Under the pieces are notes generated by a model. It ran no database searches. It worked only from the letters and a program-made list of their open reading frames with translations, and was not told where the DNA came from. Below are positions 59,413-64,000 of a stretch of 64,000 bases of DNA, piece after piece (position 1 is the first letter of the stretch; the number at the start of each line of letters is the position of its first letter). Origin of the DNA: Lactuca virosa (Eukaryota > Streptophyta > Magnoliopsida > Asterales > Asteraceae); the NCBI GenBank assembly GCA_928212115.1, contig CAKMRJ010003334.1:36167972-36231971 (forward strand), given 5' to 3'. Made by a program: the position numbers and the translations under genes.

Positions 59413-59573
59413 GTTAGACAATTTTTTTTTGTACAAATTTAAACATTTAACTTGTTGAATGTGTTCACATGTTACCATTGTTACATGCGATAGTCGATGA
59501 CAATAGTAATATGTAAACAAATTTAACAAGTTAAATGGTCAAATGTATATAAGAAAAAAAAATTGTCTAAATG
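59413..59573. repeat. fold-back repeat, about 75-bp arms
   Basis: Left arm 59413-59484 is the imperfect inverse of right arm 59497-59573, with a loop of about 12 bases. No coding content. Confidence 0.8.
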
Positions 59574-60069
59574 TGAACAAAACATGTGAATAAAACGACA
59601 AAATGATTACATTTTTAAATCATTTTCCCTTTAAAAAACATGATTGAATCATTTTGTAAATCCATATTTTAATAAATAAATAGTTTTAATCTAATTTTTT
59701 TTCAAGTGTCACTCTAATACAACTTCTTATTAATATTATGTCATGTGTCATGTAGATATATTAGACAACTCATTTCAAAATTCAAATTAACATTTTCTAA
59801 TTATATGTTAAATTTGAAGTTATAATAACTTTAAAAATTTGATATATCTTTTAATTAATAATTTATTTAAAATAATTGATTAATAACTATAAACTTTTAT
59901 TATGAAAATTTAATTAATTTTATAACTCATGGTTCACACGGGTTATAAACTAGTTTGTAATATGAAAACGGTCAAGATATTTACTTTTCAAAAAATTTAT
60001 TTAAGTTTATGAGTTAAAAAATTATTTAATAGGTAAATATGTCAAAAAAACGAGGTGATAGAGGAACTA

Positions 60070-60072
<3 letters not shown>

Positions 60073-60166
<94 letters not shown>

Positions 60167-60176
60167 ATATATATAA
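60073..60176. repeat. TA microsatellite
   Basis: About 100 bp of (TA)n with two interruptions. Confidence 0.95.
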
Positions 60177-61081
60177 TGTGTCTACGAAAAGCTTGTGGAG
60201 ATCACATTCGTAGCAAGTGAAGTCTGCAAAAGAATCCAAATTGGATACGGATAGAATGAGCAGATTTAGGTTTCTATAAAGGAGGGTTGGAGACGTGGGT
60301 ACCCCGTACCCCATATCAGATATCATCGACATTACAGGTAGGAGCAAAATCAAACTCTACAACAAAATTACGTGAAAAAACCTTAATTTGCTTTAAAGTT
60401 TTAACTTTATGAAAATATTTGATACAAACAAAAATAGTAAATAAATGGTGATAGTGGATGACAGTTGCATTTGACTACTTTTTCAATATTTACGCTAGGA
60501 GAGAGAAAACGCATAGTGCCATCAATCATCTCTCCCGAATATCTTGATGAGGATGACTATGTTGGTGATTGGCGATGGCAACTCAAAAAGACGAGTCGGT
60601 GAGGGCCGAACACGACGATGGCTATTGCCGGAAAAGGCAACAGTGGGCAGTAACTTTGCTTCTTTTTCCACTTGTTATATTGTTTTGTCTTTTAATCTTC
60701 CACTCTTTTACACATATCTTTCTGCCATCAAAATCCCAATACTTGAAGAAAGTCAGCATGGAAAGGAGAAGAAGTCACCAATAGAAAGGATGGCAAGTGG
60801 GAGGTGGCCGGTGGGAGGAAGTCTTCCCCCCCCTCAACGGCCGCCGGTGGTGTTTTTTTATTAAGAAAGCAGGCTCCTGTATTTAGTATATCGACTAATA
60901 TTCTGTAAGTTAACTTTTCAATGAGAATTATTTAGTAAAAAACAGCCAACAATCTCAAATGTTAAATGTAATTATAATTATGCTAAACCATGCAATCAAG
61001 ATAAACACAAGCTTTACAAAAATGTAGAAGAACGACAAGGGACTGATTCGGAGTCTTTATCTTCTTCTACACAACCTACGG
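60177..61081. other. intergenic, no supported gene
   Basis: Downstream of the minus-strand RING gene. A 106-codon plus-strand frame at 60544-60864 has no recognisable motif and is probably chance, though a GA/CC-rich patch at its end is noted. Confidence 0.5.
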
Positions 61082-61462
61082 TCAAAAGGTTTTACAAGCC
61101 GTCGGCGAAATGCCGTAGAAGATCGGAGAACGGCAGAACGGGCAAGAAAGCTGTTTCCGTTGAAGTAATTGACCGACGCAGTCGGAGTGGAAGACGTGTC
61201 GACACCTGCTGAGCTGACAAACAACGTCATCGAGATGGTAATCAGCAGAGCATATGAAGCACATCTCTTCTACGGATCTCTGTCGCCTTTCCAACAGATC
61301 TTCGAACCTGATAACCGGAAGATCGACGAGACTTGGGTATGGAGTAGAGTTTTCGCATCGAAACAAGTAGAAGAAAAAGTCCTTGATTAAACTGAGCAAC
61401 TCGTGCTTGATACGGAAGACTGGGAAGAGAATACAGAGGTAGAAGATGAAGTTCATCAACAT
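61082..61462 (-). CDS. second RING-H2 protein (paralogue of 3085-3465)
   Basis: 126 residues, same length and start as the copy at 3 kb and 87% identical. All eight ligands are conserved: C68, C71, C87, H89, H92, C95, C107, C110. N-terminal hydrophobic segment (4-16, 27-34) and P-x-IRFEDL motif at about 49-56 precede the RING. It again lacks the tryptophan common between ligands six and seven. Differences concentrate at the N- and C-terminal ends, with residues 57-90 identical. Expected role: E2-dependent ubiquitin ligase at a membrane; target unknown. The frame is closed directly upstream of the Met, supporting the start. The neighbours are repeats. Confidence 0.85.
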   Translation of the reverse strand: MLMNFIFYLCILFPVFRIKHELLSLIKDFFFYLFRCENSTPYPSLVDLPVIRFEDLLERRQRSVEEMCFICSADYHLDDVVCQLSRCRHVFHSDCVGQLLQRKQLSCPFCRSPIFYGISPTACKTF

Positions 61463-61530
61463 ATTTGATACGTCTTCTTTGGGTCTGTGATTTTCTTTGT
61501 CGTGTTGAAATTTGCGGACGAATCGATGGG

Positions 61531-61551
61531 TTTATAAGGAAAAGTGGGCCC
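61531..61551 (-). promoter_or_regulatory. promoter of the second RING gene
   Basis: Minus TCCTTATAAA at 61540-61531, about 70 bp upstream of the ATG, with GGGCCCAC at about 61551-61544: the same order and spacing as at 3531-3552. Confidence 0.6.
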
Positions 61552-61624
61552 TTGCCGGCGTGTCGAGAGACATCCTTTCGTTTTCATTAGTTATCTAAAA
61601 TTAAGAAATAGAAAATTAATTTTA

Positions 61625-61665
61625 TACTCTCTCCGTCCCAAAATTATTGTCCACAGACAAAAAAA
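61625..61665 (+). mobile_element. Stowaway-like MITE terminus
   Basis: TACTCTCTCCGTCCCAAAAT is a close match to the Stowaway (Tc1/mariner) terminal motif after TA. The second end was not found, so the element is truncated. Confidence 0.55.
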
Positions 61666-62508
61666 AACACACAGATTAAGGAAACATTAATTATCACCAA
61701 CTTTATTTAATAAAACACAGTTTTATCCTTACTTTGTATTTAATATTCCATTAAATATTTAGTTGTTTAAATAATAATGTGAAGGTATTTTGGTAAAAAT
61801 GTTATTTATGTTTATTAAGGGTACCTACCTGGGTACGTGTTTGGAATTTATTATTTAAACTGTTTATTAGCACTTTTTCAATTCTACAGAAGCTACCCAG
61901 ACAAGTGGGTGTGTGTTGTCACTTTGATCCTCATCTGCTAAAGCAATGGAGGTCGACCGAAGATGATTTGTAAATGTCGTCTCTAATCATGTGACATAAT
62001 GTAACTTTTTGTGCGCTTCTATTCTAATCAATTTGTTAAGAGACTAAGAGTTCAATGCCTTTTTGTTTTTTGTTTATATCGTGGCCAGATGCAAAGGTCA
62101 AGGAGTGGGGCATGTGCCCCCGATGGCTAAAAAATTTTACATATAAATACTCTAATTATTTTTAATTTTACTTTAAAACCCTTTATGTTTTTGAAAATAT
62201 TCAAAAAATGCCCCAACAAAATAAAATGCTGGAATCGCCACTCATTCGTGGCATTCTTTCCACCACCATGGGTTTCTATTTCTAATATCTAATATTGGCT
62301 TTAGAATTATTGGCTTCGGGTTTTATAGATTATTGGCTTGTGGTTTTATAGAAGTAACTTTCTTGGTGCTCGTTTTAATTTAATGGATACATAGATTATC
62401 TTTTTGAATGCAGGAGCACTAAAAATTTAAAACCGATAGGTTTCAGTTTTGATATTCAAAACTATGTCGTCTACTATGGCCACATCAGTTTTCACCAAGT
62501 TTGTTTTA
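61666..62508. other. intergenic region
   Basis: No gene seen. A 'gccccaacaaaataaaatgctggaatcgcc' type phrase resembles Asteraceae intergenic repeat debris. Confidence 0.4.
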
Positions 62509-62924
62509 GACAAAATTTCACAAATCGTTCTAATACTTTATAATTTTTTCCTAAAACAGTCATTATAATTTTTTTTTTCATGAATGGTCCATACGAGCAA
62601 ACCTTGCACATCAGTGGTCCTTTTGAAAAACATTTCACACGCAAATGGTCTTTACGACTAAATGTTAACTAATTTTGTTAAATTTGTTGATAAGTCCATA
62701 TAAAATCACATTTTTACCCTTGCCCTTACCCATATGAAATTACATTGTTAAAAATCTTATGTAAGCAATATAATCTTTTCACATTATATTTAACAGAAAA
62801 TTAACGGTGTTAGGCATAAGGACCATATATATATGCAATGTTTGTTCTATAGGTACCATCCATGCAAAAAAGGTTTTAGAATGACTGTTTAAAAAAAAAA
62901 TTAGGAGGACTTGTGAAATTTTGT
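62509..62924. mobile_element. MITE with about 110-bp inverted arms
   Basis: Left GACAAAATTTCACAAATCGT and right inverse ...ACTTGTGAAATTTTGTC. Arms include 'aaacagtcatt', 'catgaatggtcc' versus 'catggatggtacc'. AT-rich core. Confidence 0.75.
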
Positions 62925-63235
62925 CTTTATTTAAAGAGGATAACCTTGCTTAAAAAAAAAGAAAAAAAAAATTACTATTTGGCCATCCAATATGTTCCAA
63001 GAAAAAAAAACAATCGTTTTCTTCTAGAAAATGTATTTTTATATTGTTGAGATTTTAGTCGTTTTACAATAAATTATTGTACTTTTGAGTTTTGACAGTT
63101 TACTTGTACAGTTCACTTATGTGGGTTTAGGGGGCGCTTTCAGTCCCTTTGGTTAGTAATTTAGTATCATTGATTAGCAATATGTGCCTGATGAACTTTT
63201 AGAACAACTACAAAGTTACACGTTCTCATCTTTAT
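62925..63235. other. intergenic region
   Basis: No gene or repeat was recognised. Confidence 0.4.
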
Positions 63236-63350
63236 TGAAACAAGTAGGAGACGAATTTGATGTTTAAATTGAACAAATCGTGCCTGATACGGAAGACCGG
63301 AAAGAGTATACAGAAGGGGTGAGATTTATAAGAAGTGGGTTCATGTGCAT
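63236..63350 (-). pseudogene. third RING gene copy, N-terminal and promoter fragment
   Basis: 63238-63320 matches 3364-3441 (coding for residues about 10-34 of the RING gene) and 63323-63345 matches the promoter TATA and GTGGGC part of both intact copies. The bases between, which hold the ATG and 5' leader, are missing (about 85 bp shorter than the paralogues). The RING domain is absent. Confidence 0.8.
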
Positions 63351-63400
63351 CGTTTCGTGGGGAAATGACATAGATTATTAGATTACTAGACGTTTAGATT

Positions 63401-63820
63401 AATCTACCTTAATAAATAAACATAATTTTGTCAAATGTCAATTTCTTATTAAATTTGACACATGTCATTTTCTTAAAATTTAAAAAAAAAAATCCACTTG
63501 TCATTTTTGTATTTTTTTCATTTTTATTCAACTTCCACCTATTAAATGTCACCTCATAGTAATTAATGTGAATTAATATATATAGTAAAAATATTAAGAA
63601 AAATAAGAATTCACAAATGGAAGGTTTACTATATATATATTAATTCACATTAATTAATATGAGGTGGTATTTAATAGGTGGAAGTTGAATAAAAATGAAA
63701 AAAAATACAAAAATGACAAGTGGAATTTTTTTTTAAAATTTTAAGAAAATGACATGTGTCAAATTTACTAAGAAATTAACATTTGGTAAAATTATCTTTA
63801 TTTATTAGGGTAGATTCTAT
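63401..63820. repeat. fold-back repeat, about 185-bp arms
   Basis: Left arm about 63401-63588 and right arm about 63633-63816 are nearly perfect inverses ('cttccacctattaaat' versus 'atttaataggtggaag'), separated by about 45 bases. Could fold into a long hairpin RNA. No coding frame. Confidence 0.85.
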
Positions 63821-64000
63821 TTATTATGAATTATATTAATTAGTTTTATTAGTATAGATTAATTAAGACAAATTACATAAATGGTCCTTGTGGTTTATTC
63901 TATTTATTGTTTTTATTTTGAAAAATTACTTTAAAAAATACTTAATTTTTACACATTCATATTCAACTTAATTATTTAAAACATAATAATAATTTTTTAT
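63821..64000. other. window end, AT-rich
   Basis: 'acaaattacataaatggtccttgtggttt' style sequence, possibly the start of another MITE, runs off the window. Confidence 0.3.

Larger units (their letters stand above)
57556..60072. other. AT-rich intergenic region
   Basis: No coding frame. Contains a fold-back repeat at 59413-59573 and a single related arm at 58616-58697. Confidence 0.6.

Noticed and set aside
60544..60864. 106-codon plus-strand frame
   Set aside because: No recognised motif, no clear promoter, and the residue composition is unlike a conserved protein; kept only as a note.

Overview
This is a plant nuclear window, intergenic in character and dominated by nested LTR retrotransposons. 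The short CTCGACGAG-type motifs, the element styles and the lack of dense genes suggest an Asteraceae genome, possibly lettuce (Lactuca). The species is an inference from recognised repeat style, not a database match. No bacterial genes, rRNA, tRNA or CRISPR array were seen.

Layout, left to right. 1-1182 is a minus-strand LTR cut by the window edge. 1458-2184 is a MITE-like element. 3085-3465 (-) is an intact small RING-H2 E3-ligase-type gene. 4293 to about 5780 (-) is a CACTA transposon remnant. 5782-6687 and 15931-19015 are parts of a decayed Copia-like element (-), split by a young, complete but disabled Ty3/Gypsy chromovirus of Tekay type at 6688-15925 (+, LTRs about 2% apart). 19016-29835 (-) is a gag-only, non-autonomous relative of the Copia element at 49554-57250. 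It carries inside it a deleted Athila-like element (22896 to about 26310, +). 29841-31428 (-) is another Copia gag and LTR, and 31429-31940 is a Gypsy LTR piece. 33131-36683 looks like fragments of host genes, with a tandemly duplicated 45-nt exon-like segment. 36684-49097 (-) is a large non-autonomous Gypsy element containing a 3.7 kb solo LTR (40771-44463, +). 49554-57250 (+) is a full-length Copia with a 5-bp target duplication and a broken reverse transcriptase. 57397-57555 is an enolase fragment. The right end has TA microsatellites, fold-back elements, a second intact RING-H2 gene (61082-61462, -) and a third, broken RING copy (63236-63350).

The only convincing host genes are the two RING-H2 paralogues. 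They lie 58 kb apart on the same strand with matching promoters, and the retroelements lie between and beside them. Insertion order can be read from nesting and LTR divergence (my by-eye counts): Tekay about 2%, the 19-30 kb element about 4%, the Copia at 49.5 kb about 5-6%.

The most unusual observations are: a 67-bp intron-like insertion between gag and protease of the Tekay element, flanked by a 9-bp near-direct repeat; splice donors inside LTRs paired with acceptors next to the gag ATG in three elements; a different short palindromic GC-rich motif array in or beside almost every LTR family; and tandem hairpin arrays that keep a common loop while their stems differ.
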